The notes beneath the pieces were generated by a model. It was not told where the DNA came from and did not search any database. It saw only the letters and a list, made by a program, of their open reading frames with translations. Positions 63,838-64,000 of a stretch of DNA of 64,000 nucleotides are shown in pieces (the stretch's first letter is position 1; the number at the start of each line of letters is the position of its first letter). The stretch is from contig NC_086258.1 in assembly GCF_021018805.1 (NCBI RefSeq), forward strand, positions 14,656,692 through 14,720,691, read 5' to 3'. A program made the position numbers and the translations under genes. The stretch comes from Prinia subflava. Taxonomy: Eukaryota > Chordata > Aves > Passeriformes > Cisticolidae.

Positions 63838-64000
63838 GGTGATCATAAAAGTGCTGTGGAGATCTCAGATCCCAGCAGCTATGCCCCTGACAGGTCAAAA
63901 TGACAGAACGGATATTTTAGAGAGAAAACCAGCCTCACACCATTATAGCAGCTCTCAAAGACTGGTCATCTTAGCCAGTGACATTTACCCAAGTCTTAGA

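Larger units (their letters stand above)
62216..64000. other. Region downstream of SMURF2
   Basis: No coding exon is recognised on either strand; plus-strand ORFs of 62-111 codons lack family resemblance. A triple 26-bp repeat lies at 63383-63460. The right end may be the 3' UTR of a minus-strand neighbour, since a TTTATT at 63832 reads as AATAAA on the minus strand. In mammals the neighbour convergent to SMURF2 is CEP95, as I recall, but no coding part of it is visible here. Confidence 0.6.

Overview
The window is vertebrate nuclear DNA, almost certainly from a bird and probably a songbird. It carries one clear gene, SMURF2, an E3 ubiquitin ligase of the NEDD4/HECT family, transcribed left to right. 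All 19 coding exons can be read between 5145 and 58750. Every intron obeys GT-AG, the reading frame is kept across all 18 junctions, and the exon lengths sum to 2,262 nt (753 residues plus stop). From memory, human SMURF2 has 748 residues; the five extra residues here lie in exon 11. The bird assignment rests on the near identity of the protein to SMURF2, a compact gene (about 54 kb of coding span), low repeat density, and a truncated CR1 retrotransposon 3' end with the avian ATTCTATG-like terminal repeats just inside intron 1.

Layout. 1-288 may be the last coding exon of an unidentified upstream gene on the same strand, with a cluster of AATAAA signals near 2193-2212. 289-4263 is otherwise non-coding. 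4264-4728 is a GC-rich minisatellite whose minus strand can form G-quadruplexes. It abuts the SMURF2 CpG-island promoter (about 4730-5450), which contains a short upstream ORF. Exon 1 (5145-5196) is followed by a 26.9 kb first intron (5197-32136) with no recognised gene. Exons 2-5 encode the C2 domain, exons 6-10 the three WW domains, exon 11 a glutamine-rich linker, and exons 12-19 the HECT domain. The catalytic cysteine codon is split by the last intron. The 3' UTR runs from 58751 to about 62210 and has at least three candidate poly(A) signals. The tail of the window (62211-64000) has no clear coding sequence. It holds a perfect triple 26-bp repeat and a possible poly(A) signal of a convergent minus-strand gene.

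How the parts work together. SMURF2 is recruited by its WW domains to PY-motif partners such as inhibitory SMADs, is held inactive and targeted to membrane by its C2 domain, and ubiquitinates SMADs, TGF-beta receptors and polarity proteins through the HECT domain.

I found no previously undescribed biological system. The points most worth a second look are the promoter-proximal G4 minisatellite, a 98 % identical direct duplication in intron 5, two palindromic transcription-factor-like sites in intron 1, the expanded Q/H tract in exon 11, and the possible terminal exon at the left edge.
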